Source of the DNA: Algoriphagus sp.
Lineage (GTDB): Bacteria > Bacteroidota > Bacteroidia > Cytophagales > Cyclobacteriaceae
Direction: 5' to 3'
DNA: 64,000 bases
Assembly (NCBI GenBank): GCA_029945945.1
Contig: JAQSDM010000012.1
Location: forward strand, 448,112-512,111
Below are positions 49,142-58,531 of the stretch, one piece after another. The notes beneath the pieces were generated by a model. The model saw only the letters and a program-made list of their open reading frames with translations, was not told where the DNA came from and did not search any database. Position numbers and translations under genes: made by a program. Within the stretch, counting starts at the first letter, position 1. Each line of letters starts with the position of its first letter.

Positions 49142-50656
49142 TTAAATTCCGTTAGGGTCAAACCTGTAAAATTCCATGGGAAGGTTACTGGCGAGGTTAA
49201 ATTCAATTGCCCTCATGAGGAAGATCTTGCCATCTTTTTCAAAATGCCCCACCGTGACTGTTTGAGGGATTCCCGGTATTGAATTCTTTCTGGTCCATTT
49301 CTTCGTGATCAAGTCAAGCTCCCAAATTGTCTGATTTTTACGGTATAATCCGATGTAAACCTTATTTCCGATGACTTGACCCATGCCATATCCTTCTCCA
49401 AGTGAATCAGGATAGGTCTCAAAATTCTCCCAGGTATTTGCAGCCGGGTCAAAAACCCAGATTACTTTGTCCGAATTGACAAAGTATTGTCGATTCTGAT
49501 AAGTGAAGGTGGCTAGTTCGGCTGTAATCGGGATCGGTGCTCCGGGAAGATTGCTCCAGGAATTGTTCAATGGATCAAAGCGTCGAATCGTGGAAGGATC
49601 ACCTTCCTTTCCTCCCGCCACATACAGCTTGCCCAAAATTTCGAAAGCGACCGATTCCCTGCTGTCAAAAGCTAAATCAGGAAGCTGCTGAAATCCATTT
49701 TCATTAGTCTTCCAAAAAGTACGATTGATTACATAGGGTTCTTTCCCAAGTTCTCTTGCTCCTCCTCCCAGGTAATTTTGGGTAGAAAAACCAAAGACTC
49801 TTGGTGTACCGGGAAATGAAATCATTTCCCAGGAAGATGTTGCAGGATTATAGCGCTGGAATTTTTGGTAGAGTCTGAGTTTGGACTCAGAGCCTAGTCC
49901 GATGTAAAGACCGGAAGCATTCTGAAAGAAAAGATTGTCATAAAGCCAAACAGGATCCGGGAAATTGCCAATCTTGGTGTAGGTCCCTGTTTGGTATTCA
50001 AAATTTTCAGAAAAAGTCAAAACCTTATTCTGAACCTGAACGGTAACGGGGACAATAGCTGAATTTTTTGCCGCAGGAATACGAACCCGCATGCGGCTTT
50101 CGAATTGGATTTCAAGGATTGTTGCTGGCTGCTCACCAAAGAAAACCTTGGTTTCTCTGGTAAAATTTCTTCCAAGAATCACCATTTCCTCATTAGGAGA
50201 TCCGAATGCCGGTGAGAAACTTTCAACAGCGGGATTCTGAGTGGAAAGCTCCAACACATTCCCAAACTGAGTTTCTCCTCCCACATCCATGAATGCCTTT
50301 GCGTAATATAATTTGCTTACAGAAAGTCCCGTTGCCTGACCGATGAATCTGCCGGGGCCATTTTTGGTTCCTAAAGAAATGATAATGGGAGAGGAAAAAC
50401 TCTCTTCGAGAGAAAGGTATAATCCGTGATCGGCGACCTCAATGGCTTGATCAGTGATCAGTCGACCTAAAAGCCGAACCTGTTCACCGCTTGTAAAGAG
50501 CACTTCTTCAGTTACCAAAACTGTCGTCTCGGAATCATCTTCAGTGCAAGCCCATCCCAAAAAAAGCATCATAAAAATGCTCAGAGACAGTAATTTTCGC
50601 ATGTAGTAGGGTAGTAATTGGTTGGCCAAAAATAGACAAAAATGAATCCTACGCAA
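49142..50656 (-). CDS. IPT/TIG-domain and Kelch-like repeat lipoprotein
   Basis: IPT-like FSPAFGSPNEEMVILGRNFTRETKVFFGEQPATI and Kelch-like LGKLYVAGGKEGDPSTIRRFDPLNNSWSNLP. Confidence 0.78.
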   Translation of the reverse strand: MRRIHFCLFLANQLLPYYMRKLLSLSIFMMLFLGWACTEDDSETTVLVTEEVLFTSGEQVRLLGRLITDQAIEVADHGLYLSLEESFSSPIIISLGTKNGPGRFIGQATGLSVSKLYYAKAFMDVGGETQFGNVLELSTQNPAVESFSPAFGSPNEEMVILGRNFTRETKVFFGEQPATILEIQFESRMRVRIPAAKNSAIVPVTVQVQNKVLTFSENFEYQTGTYTKIGNFPDPVWLYDNLFFQNASGLYIGLGSESKLRLYQKFQRYNPATSSWEMISFPGTPRVFGFSTQNYLGGGARELGKEPYVINRTFWKTNENGFQQLPDLAFDSRESVAFEILGKLYVAGGKEGDPSTIRRFDPLNNSWSNLPGAPIPITAELATFTYQNRQYFVNSDKVIWVFDPAANTWENFETYPDSLGEGYGMGQVIGNKVYIGLYRKNQTIWELDLITKKWTRKNSIPGIPQTVTVGHFEKDGKIFLMRAIEFNLASNLPMEFYRFDPNGI

Positions 50657-50717
50657 CTGAATCCTATTGGGATTTGATTTTATTATGGGAATCGGACTAA
50701 AAAAATACCCCCCTGAT

Positions 50718-51425
50718 TCAAAAATTTAGAAGAAATCCTGAAATCAGCTTACGATACGAATCGTGAAAGCCGCCAGAATCATCTTTTATCAGAATCTCAT
50801 TTTGGAAAATTTCCTTTTCTTCAAATTCAAAAGCAACTACTTCCCGGATCACTGGCTTTGCCGGATTGTCCTGAATGGTAAATTTCTGGGAGGGGAAAAG
50901 ATCATGTAACCGGGCAATTTTTTCCAGATCCAACATTTGTCTCGGCGGAAGTATCACCCAAAACTTTGCACCGGGAGCTAAAATAGTAGACACTTTTTTC
51001 ACCAAATCCCCAAAAGGCAAACCATCATTATGCAGGGCAAGATTCCGCTGGGCATCGTTTGATTTCAGATGATCGGGAAAATAGGGCGGATTACTGACGA
51101 TCAGATCAAATTTCTCTGAAGATGAAAATTCTTGAAATTTCCCCTCCCACATTTCCATTCGCTCGGCAAAAGGACTCTTTTCGAAATTTTCCCGAGCCTG
51201 ACTTGCCGCAGCCGGATCAATTTCTACTGCCTGAATCCGGGAGTGAGGAAATCGCTGCGCAAGCATCAACGCGATGACTCCGGTGCCGGTGCCGATATCG
51301 AGGATTTTACTTGGATTCTCAGCATTTGCCAATGCTCCGAGAAGAACCGCATCCGTGCTGATTTTCATTGCACAGCGATCCTGCTCAATCAGGAACTCCT
51401 GAAACTGAAACCAGGAATTGGCCAT
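50718..51425 (-). CDS. tRNA1(Val) (adenine(37)-N6)-methyltransferase-like
   Basis: KISTDAVLLGALA; ILDIGTGTGVIALMLAQR; DLIVSNPPYF. Confidence 0.9.
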   Translation of the reverse strand: MANSWFQFQEFLIEQDRCAMKISTDAVLLGALANAENPSKILDIGTGTGVIALMLAQRFPHSRIQAVEIDPAAASQARENFEKSPFAERMEMWEGKFQEFSSSEKFDLIVSNPPYFPDHLKSNDAQRNLALHNDGLPFGDLVKKVSTILAPGAKFWVILPPRQMLDLEKIARLHDLFPSQKFTIQDNPAKPVIREVVAFEFEEKEIFQNEILIKDDSGGFHDSYRKLISGFLLNF

Positions 51426-52027
51426 TAAGTCCGGACTTTGCTTAAAAGTTTGGATCGGAAACTTGGCCGATCTTCCATCACATTGAGATCGTCTTCGGAA
51501 ACTCTTTTCACACCTTCGATCGTGTAAAATGCCTTTTCGTCCACACTCTTCACTTTGGAAATAAATTCCTTCAATGAATCTCTCTTCATCACAGTAAAGA
51601 GCAAGTTTACTTTACCGAATCTGCCCTCTCCCCCGACATTGGTAAAACGATGATTTTTTTCCTTCATAAACTCCATCAGCTCGGTCATCGGTTCGGGAGT
51701 GATTACCCGAACGAGAACTCGTCCAAGCGCCAATTTTTCGTCAAAATACATCCCGACATACGTTCCGGTTCCGAAACCTGCGGCGTAAGCAAGATAGGAA
51801 AGCGGGTTGTCGATGTTTTGGAAGATCTGCCCAATCGCCATCAACCAGATCAGGGCTTCAAAAAATCCCAGAAATGGGGCAATGTTCTTTTTCCCATTCA
51901 TCATAAACATGATTCTCAGGGTATTGATAGACACGTCTCCCACTCGAGCGCAGAAAATCAACAAGGGCATGATCAGGTAATCAAAGAGTTGCTCAGAAAC
52001 GCCGTAAGATTCAAGGAATTCTTGCAT
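51425..52027 (-). CDS. DUF2179/DUF5698 (UPF0316-like) membrane protein
   Basis: ARVGDVSINTLRIMFMMNGKKNIAPFLGFFEALIWLMAIGQIFQNI. Confidence 0.88.
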   Translation of the reverse strand: MQEFLESYGVSEQLFDYLIMPLLIFCARVGDVSINTLRIMFMMNGKKNIAPFLGFFEALIWLMAIGQIFQNIDNPLSYLAYAAGFGTGTYVGMYFDEKLALGRVLVRVITPEPMTELMEFMKEKNHRFTNVGGEGRFGKVNLLFTVMKRDSLKEFISKVKSVDEKAFYTIEGVKRVSEDDLNVMEDRPSFRSKLLSKVRT

Positions 52028-52093
52028 AAGGAAGGATAAATAGCTGCCGCTAAATTACGAGGTATTCCTTCAAAGGGGAAGGAAAAAAGTGCT

Positions 52094-53263
52094 TTAGATT
52101 TTTCTGTCCCGTCCGGCCGGAATTCCAAAAAGTAAAAACTGAACCGAAAAGAAGATCATAAAATAGATAAGAAGGTTCCAATTGTTGAAAAAATCGAGGG
52201 AAATACCAAACAGCATCGGCCCCAAAGCTGCCAGTACATAACCTGAAGATTGTACCATTCCCGAAAGTTTTGCCGTGGTCCGATCCTCAGCTGTACGGAG
52301 AGAAATCAAGGTGTAGGCAATGCTTAAGCTAGCCCCCAAACCCAAGCCAATCACTGTGAGCGATGCATAAGTTAGCCATTCAATCTGAGGAAGCAATCCG
52401 ATATACCCGATGATATAGCCTATTCCCACAACCAGAATTACCTTGGATTGCTCTTTGAGTTTGAGCAAAATACCAGGAGCAAAATAAGATCCTATCAGCG
52501 ATACAATTTGCATTAAGGAGGAGATAAAACCAGCGTTTGTGGGGTCCATTCCTCGCGAAATCAACATGTCGGGCAACCAGGTAATCAGAGTAAAATACAT
52601 GACCGATTGAGCTCCCATAAACAGGGTGATTTGCCAGGCAAGCTTGGATTTCCAGACATTTTTCGGAGCAAATACATCTGTTTGAATGGCAACTTTTGGC
52701 CGTCCGATCTGAGGGATCCAAATGAAAATCGCCAAAACCAAAAAGACGATCCAGAAAAGAAGCGATCCTCTCCAGCCCCAGTTCAGATCAACCGCCATCG
52801 GTACGCTGAGTCCTGCAGCAACAGCTGCCAACAGAGACATTCCTGTGGCGAGGAGAGCGGTCATCATTCCCAGTTTTTCCGGCAGGCGCAACTTAATCAG
52901 GGGAATCAAAAGAACATTTGCGATCACGATTCCGATCCCGGTAAGTGCTGTTCCGATAAGTAGAAGTTCGATCCCGCCCAACACTCTCGTCACAACTCCG
53001 ATCGCCAGAATGATCATGCCAAGAAAAATTGCCCGACCATGGCCCATTCTTTTTCCGATGCTGGGAGCAACCAGGGAAAAAGTCGCGAAAGTCAATAATG
53101 GAAGTGTAGTCAGAAATCCAGCAAGTCCATTGGACAAACCCAAATCTTCCCGAATGAAGGGGATCAAAGGTCCCACCGAAGCAATCGAAGTCCTCAGGTT
53201 AATCGAAACCATGAGGATTCCGGTAATCAGAAAGGCTTGATTGGGAGGATGATGCTTGGACAA
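52094..53263 (-). CDS. MFS transporter (CynX/NimT-like)
   Basis: 12-TM MFS, INLRTSIASVGPLIPFIREDLGLSNGLAGFLTTLPLLTF. Confidence 0.88.
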   Translation of the reverse strand: MSKHHPPNQAFLITGILMVSINLRTSIASVGPLIPFIREDLGLSNGLAGFLTTLPLLTFATFSLVAPSIGKRMGHGRAIFLGMIILAIGVVTRVLGGIELLLIGTALTGIGIVIANVLLIPLIKLRLPEKLGMMTALLATGMSLLAAVAAGLSVPMAVDLNWGWRGSLLFWIVFLVLAIFIWIPQIGRPKVAIQTDVFAPKNVWKSKLAWQITLFMGAQSVMYFTLITWLPDMLISRGMDPTNAGFISSLMQIVSLIGSYFAPGILLKLKEQSKVILVVGIGYIIGYIGLLPQIEWLTYASLTVIGLGLGASLSIAYTLISLRTAEDRTTAKLSGMVQSSGYVLAALGPMLFGISLDFFNNWNLLIYFMIFFSVQFLLFGIPAGRDRKI

Positions 53264-53429
53264 TGGTTTTTAAAATACGAGGTACGAAATGTGAATTACG
53301 AGATTTTCTCTACTTTTTAAGCCAAACTGCAAAATCGACATTTTCGAGGGATTGAATTATACAATTAAATGGAAGTTCCTCTGATACTCGTATCTCTTAT
53401 CTCCTTTCTCTTATCTCGTATCTCTGATT

Positions 53430-54461
53430 TTAAGAACGGCTTTCCACCAGATCCTTCACGCAGTCCACCCAGGTATCATTTGAGTTCAGGCTTGGCACAA
53501 GATCCCAATGCTCACCACCCAATTCTTCGAATTTCTCTTTGTATTCTTCTGCCACTTCCACGGTGGTTTCGAGGCAGTCGGCCACGAATGCCGGTGAGAA
53601 AACGAGTACTTTCTTCACTCCTTCTTTGGCTAATTCCTTTATTACCTCGTCCGTATATGGCTTGATCCAAGGATCATTTCCAAGTCGGGATTGGAAGCAA
53701 GTCACTACTTTATCCTCCGGCAATCCAAGTTTTGCAGTCAGGAGACGGGTCGTCTGGAAGCATTGAGCCCGGTAGCAAAATTGATTTTTCGGCCCATATT
53801 TATTACAGCAGGCACCCAATTGGCAATAACCTTCGACTGAGCCTTTGCGGATTTGTCTTTCCGGCAGGCCATGATACGAGAAAACGTATCGATCGTATTC
53901 ATCCTTTTTCATCGCTTCCTCACCCTGCTCAGACCAAGCCTGCAAGAAAAGCGGATGTTCCAGGAAATTGCTGATAAAGCTGAACTCAGGGATAATCTGC
54001 CAGCCCTGTGCGATCTCCATTACTTTGTCTATCACGGATCCATTGGAAGCGGAAGCATACTGAGGAAAAAGCGGAAGAACGATGATTTTTTTCACCTTAG
54101 CTTTCATCAGTTCAGCCAGACCATTTTCGATGCTCGGAGTCTGATAGCGCATTGCCATGCTGACTACGTATTTTTCAGGGTCCAGTTTTTGGACAAGTTT
54201 GTCTTTCAGATCCTGCGTGTGAAACATCAGCGGAGAACCTCTCTCAGTAAAGAGTTTCCGATATTCGTTGGCTGATTTTGGGGCCCTGAAGGGAGCAATA
54301 ATCAAATTGACCAACATCCATCTCGGGATCAACGGAAAGTCGATCACCCGACCATCCATTAAAAATTCTCTTAAATATTTCCTGACATCTCCGGTAGCTG
54401 TGCTATCGGGTGTACCCAAATTGACGAGCAATACGCCGATTTTTCCTGAATTCTTAGCCAT
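53430..54461 (-). CDS. hemH: Ferrochelatase
   Basis: GVLLVNLGTPDS; FSYHGLPERQ; VLVFSPAFVADCLETTVEVAEEY. Confidence 0.96.
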   Translation of the reverse strand: MAKNSGKIGVLLVNLGTPDSTATGDVRKYLREFLMDGRVIDFPLIPRWMLVNLIIAPFRAPKSANEYRKLFTERGSPLMFHTQDLKDKLVQKLDPEKYVVSMAMRYQTPSIENGLAELMKAKVKKIIVLPLFPQYASASNGSVIDKVMEIAQGWQIIPEFSFISNFLEHPLFLQAWSEQGEEAMKKDEYDRYVFSYHGLPERQIRKGSVEGYCQLGACCNKYGPKNQFCYRAQCFQTTRLLTAKLGLPEDKVVTCFQSRLGNDPWIKPYTDEVIKELAKEGVKKVLVFSPAFVADCLETTVEVAEEYKEKFEELGGEHWDLVPSLNSNDTWVDCVKDLVESRS

Positions 54462-54640
54462 TTTCTGGGGTGAAACTTTTGATTGGAAAGCCCAAAAATA
54501 GAGTCTTTGTTTCAGAATTATGCATTGAACTTTTCAACAGCTGATAGGCAGAACAAATAATGAACTGAAATCCAGCATCATCATAGTATTGAAATCAGTT
54601 TTTGACAACCACTTTCAGAAAAGAAAAAGGTTTCAGAAGA

Positions 54641-55876
54641 CTAAATAGCAGGTTTTTTCAAAGCCCATCTCATCAAGGGTCCGCTACTCATACTCGTCAC
54701 AATCGCCATGACGACTAGTGCTACGAAGAGTTTTTCGTCTACCAATCCAACTTCCAGCGCGATCAAACCCAGGATGATTTCCATAGCGCCCCGAGCGTTC
54801 ATTCCAAACCCAACGGCTAATGCTTCTTTGACAGGATAACCTGATCGAAGTGCTCCAAATCCGCTTCCGATTATTTTTCCTGCAAAAGAAATCACCAATA
54901 CAGCAAGGACCAGCATTGGGCTGAAATTTGTGAAGAAGTTAACTTTCAATCCAATCGATACAAAAAACAACGGAGCGAAAATGTTATTGATAAACTGATG
55001 GATGATCTCTTTGGCTCGCTCAGACATGTGATCGGAATCTCCCATGGCCACTCCAAGAAGAAACGCTCCAAAAATCGCATGTATCCCAAGCCATTCTGTA
55101 AAGGCAGCAGCTAAAAAGCATAACGCCATCGATAAGGAAAGTAAACCTCCCGGCCAGGCAAGTTTTTTATTGATCCAGGGAAGCACTTTATTAATAAGGC
55201 CTTTTCCGATGGTCAGCATGAAAATGGTAAAGAGCAGCGTAATACCAACCGTACTCATCAAGGAAAGGCTACCGCTTTTTCCCATGAAAGACAAAATCAC
55301 AGAGAAAATCAGCCATCCAATAATGTCATTGACCATTGCCGATGCTACGATCACCATTCCCATTTTGGTCTTAAACATATTCATATCCATCAGAATCCTG
55401 ACTACTACAGGCAAGGCAGTAATGGCCATTGCCGTCCCCATGAACAGGGAAAAGAGTAATCTTTCCCCGTCTGCAAAACCAAAAAAAGATGGAAATAAAT
55501 AGGGAAAAATGAATCCTAAAATGAAAGGGACAATCAATCCCAGCAAGCTTATACTGATTGCAGACTTTCCCTGCGAATACACCAAATGCAATTCCACTTC
55601 CAATCCGGCAATAAATAACAATAAAATCACTGCCACCTGTACAATTCCATCCAGGGCGAGATTTGCGGATGGATTACTTTGAAACAAAAAATCAAATATC
55701 TCCGGGCTGAATGTCCCCAGAATAGTTGGTCCTAAAATAATCCCTGCCAAGAGCTCTCCCACCACCGCCGGCTGCCTGAATTTTTGCGCGATTTCCGCAA
55801 AAATCCTGGCCATAATCAGCATGGAAGCCAACTGAAGCAGAAGGTTGATTACTTCACCGTGAGAAAGCTTTTCCAT
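54641..55876 (-). CDS. Cation:proton antiporter (CPA2-type)
   Basis: VVGELLAGIILGPTILG; AMNARGAME-like GMNARGAMEIILGLIALEVGL. Confidence 0.92.
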   Translation of the reverse strand: MEKLSHGEVINLLLQLASMLIMARIFAEIAQKFRQPAVVGELLAGIILGPTILGTFSPEIFDFLFQSNPSANLALDGIVQVAVILLLFIAGLEVELHLVYSQGKSAISISLLGLIVPFILGFIFPYLFPSFFGFADGERLLFSLFMGTAMAITALPVVVRILMDMNMFKTKMGMVIVASAMVNDIIGWLIFSVILSFMGKSGSLSLMSTVGITLLFTIFMLTIGKGLINKVLPWINKKLAWPGGLLSLSMALCFLAAAFTEWLGIHAIFGAFLLGVAMGDSDHMSERAKEIIHQFINNIFAPLFFVSIGLKVNFFTNFSPMLVLAVLVISFAGKIIGSGFGALRSGYPVKEALAVGFGMNARGAMEIILGLIALEVGLVDEKLFVALVVMAIVTSMSSGPLMRWALKKPAI

Positions 55877-55881
55877 TTTGA

Positions 55882-56709
55882 TTATTTGACGATTAAAAGA
55901 TTACAGGGGAGCTCCATCAGAATCTCCTCTAAATCATGTGGAAACAACCTATCCAGCAGGGTATGGACTTTTCGATCTCCCATAATCAGAACGTCTGCTT
56001 CAATCGATTGAGCAAATCTTGCAAGTTCAACAGCCCATTTCCCGGCGGTTACTTTAATATTTATTTTAAGGCCCGATTGGTCCAATCCATCCAAAATCTG
56101 CTGCACATATTGTATTTCCTCCTGAACCAGTTTGCGTCGAGTAGTTGAGACATCCTCTTCAGATCCCTCTCCCGCCGTTGCCATTTGAAGCCCGTAAAGT
56201 CTGATTTCATTCAGAATGTGAACTACATCAGCCCCTTGGGAATGACTGAATTCCAGGCCCTTTTCTATGACAAAGGGGGTTTCATCGAGCTGGGTTCCAT
56301 TGATGACTACTTTTGAAAATTTGGTGGTTTCTACTTTCGGATCTATCAGCGTCAAAACGGAGCAGGTTGCTTTCCGAATTACTTTTCTTGCTACTGAGCC
56401 AATGTAATAGGTCAGAAAACCTTCTTTTTTCAACGCACCCATGATGAGTAAATCCACCTTCTCTTCTTCACAGGTGCGAAGGATAGATTTTGCCGGTTTC
56501 CCTTCTTTCCAAAGCACTTTAGTTTTTTCAGGATCCATCCCTCGGACTTTGAGAATTTCTGCAAGTTTTTGCTCCAACTCCGGTGTTTGAACACCGACAT
56601 GAATCAAAATCAATTCTGAATTAAAAATGTCCACCAGTTTTTTAGTCTCGGCAATAAGGGCTTCCATTCTGGGTGAAAAAGCAATGGCCAGAGCGATTTT
56701 TTGATACAT
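55882..56709 (-). CDS. Universal stress protein, tandem domains
   Basis: Two USP-like halves, each with an LxIMGxx motif (LLIMGALKK; VLIMGDRKVH). Confidence 0.88.
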   Translation of the reverse strand: MYQKIALAIAFSPRMEALIAETKKLVDIFNSELILIHVGVQTPELEQKLAEILKVRGMDPEKTKVLWKEGKPAKSILRTCEEEKVDLLIMGALKKEGFLTYYIGSVARKVIRKATCSVLTLIDPKVETTKFSKVVINGTQLDETPFVIEKGLEFSHSQGADVVHILNEIRLYGLQMATAGEGSEEDVSTTRRKLVQEEIQYVQQILDGLDQSGLKINIKVTAGKWAVELARFAQSIEADVLIMGDRKVHTLLDRLFPHDLEEILMELPCNLLIVK

Positions 56710-56920
56710 ATTCAAGCGCAGTCTATGCCTCAAATACGCAAAATTTCCCCAGCCCTCCAAGCTTGAAGGTTTATCCCCGTTTATCCTGAGCTATTTCCGC
56801 TCAAGCTTATTTTCCGCAACTGCGAAAATCGACTACTTCTTTTTCCATTTATTTTTCCAACTTTCCATTAGAATTTTCCATAAAAGAGAGATTCTGAAAT
56901 GATATAAACCGAAATACTTT

Positions 56921-58528
56921 ATGAAGAAAATCCTACTTACCTGGGCTTTGGCCGGGGGAATGGGTTGGTCCACCGGGGCATTTGCCCAATCAGACTATCC
57001 CACTCTCAGTCAGGCTACCCAGCGATTGCAAAAAATCGCAACCAATTCCTCCGCGGAATTGAAATCACTCACAAAAACTGCCGGGGGAAAGGACATCTGG
57101 GTGCTGAAAATTGGCACCGGAGCAATGGATCAAAAACCGGCTATCGCCATAGTCGGCGGAGTAGAAGGATATCACGTTCTGAGCACGGAGCTTGCCATTC
57201 AGTTTGCAGAAAGTCTGGTAGCTGAGCATGCTGCTGTACTCGAGAAAACCACTTTTTACATCTTTCCAAATATGTCTCCGGACGCTTATGAGCAGTATCA
57301 TGCAGCGCTCAAATACGAGCGAAGAGGCAATGCCGTCTCTGTCGATCACGATCGTGACGGAACTCCGGGCGATAACGGCTATACAGATCTGAACGGTGAT
57401 GGTCTGATCACCTGGATGCGAGTGGAAAGTCCAATGGGCGAATACAACGTATCGGGGGAAGACGAGCGAGTACTCGAAAAGGCAGACCGATCCAAAGGTG
57501 AAGCCGGAAAATACCTGGTTTTCAAAGAAAGTAAGGACGATGACAAAGACGGTAAGTTTGCAGAAGACCTGAAAGAAGGCATCGCTTTCAACAGATCGCT
57601 GACTTACAAATTCCCTGTTTTCCAGCCGTTGGCAGGAGATATTCCGGTTTCTCAAAATGAAAGCCGCGCCATGCTGGATTACTTGTTTGAGCAGTGGAAT
57701 ATTTTCGCATTTGTGACTTTCTCACCGTCTAATAACCTTTCCGCTCCGCTGAAATTCAATGCCGGAGACGCGAAAAAGCGAGTAGTGACATCGATACTGG
57801 AAAAAGATCAGGCGATCAACGCGATGGTTTCAGGCATTTATAATAAAACTGTCACCCAAAAAGCTTTTCAGCAAACCAATCAGGGAACAGATGGAGACTT
57901 CTTTCAATGGGCGTATTTCCACTTTGCAAGACTGAGTTTCAGTACTCCCGGCTATTGGGTTCCTGAGTATAAAGGCAGTGATGACAAAGGCAAGACAAAT
58001 GCTGAAGCCAACTACCTGGCTTGGGCAGATTCTTTGGGTTGGGCGGATTCATTTGTCCCATGGAAAGAAATCCAGCATCCTGACTTCCCGGGTCAAAAAG
58101 TCGAAGTTGGCGGAATCAAGCCATTTGTGATGGTAAATCCTCCCTTTGAAAAAGTGGCTGAAATAGCCAAAGAGCATACGGCTTTCATTTTGAAACTGGC
58201 CGAAATGCAGCCAAAACTCGAGCTTCTCAACTTGAAAACCGAAGCCATGGGAAATGGTCTGACAAGAGTTACCGTTGATTTATTCAACAATTCCTCGCTT
58301 CCGACACACTCCGAAATGGGTGCACGATCCAGATGGCTTCGCAAAGTCAGAATTGATTTGGATGCCACTCCGGACAAAATCGTTTCAGGTGATAAAATCA
58401 AATTGATGGATTCTTTGGGAGCTTATGAGAAAACTACCCTGAGCTGGATCATCCGAGGCACAGGCAATGTGACCATCAAAGCCGGAGCTGCTCACACAGG
58501 TTTCACTTCAGCCACTGTAAAACTCTAA
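56921..58528 (+). CDS. M14-like peptidase homologue with degenerate active site (predicted pseudoenzyme)
   Basis: Same fold/order as the next gene, but GGVEGYHVLSTE replaces GNIHSNEIQGAE; signal peptide. Confidence 0.78.
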   Translation: MKKILLTWALAGGMGWSTGAFAQSDYPTLSQATQRLQKIATNSSAELKSLTKTAGGKDIWVLKIGTGAMDQKPAIAIVGGVEGYHVLSTELAIQFAESLVAEHAAVLEKTTFYIFPNMSPDAYEQYHAALKYERRGNAVSVDHDRDGTPGDNGYTDLNGDGLITWMRVESPMGEYNVSGEDERVLEKADRSKGEAGKYLVFKESKDDDKDGKFAEDLKEGIAFNRSLTYKFPVFQPLAGDIPVSQNESRAMLDYLFEQWNIFAFVTFSPSNNLSAPLKFNAGDAKKRVVTSILEKDQAINAMVSGIYNKTVTQKAFQQTNQGTDGDFFQWAYFHFARLSFSTPGYWVPEYKGSDDKGKTNAEANYLAWADSLGWADSFVPWKEIQHPDFPGQKVEVGGIKPFVMVNPPFEKVAEIAKEHTAFILKLAEMQPKLELLNLKTEAMGNGLTRVTVDLFNNSSLPTHSEMGARSRWLRKVRIDLDATPDKIVSGDKIKLMDSLGAYEKTTLSWIIRGTGNVTIKAGAAHTGFTSATVKL

Positions 58529-58531
58529 GCC

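Noticed and set aside
52722-53240. 172-aa plus-strand ORF opposite the MFS gene
   Set aside because: Antisense to an intact 12-TM transporter; no independent support.
53386-53430. CRISPR or tandem satellite
   Set aside because: Degenerate low-complexity motif without regular spacer length.
57065-57655. 196-aa minus-strand ORF opposite the first M14 gene
   Set aside because: Antisense shadow of a well-supported CDS, no recognisable domain.
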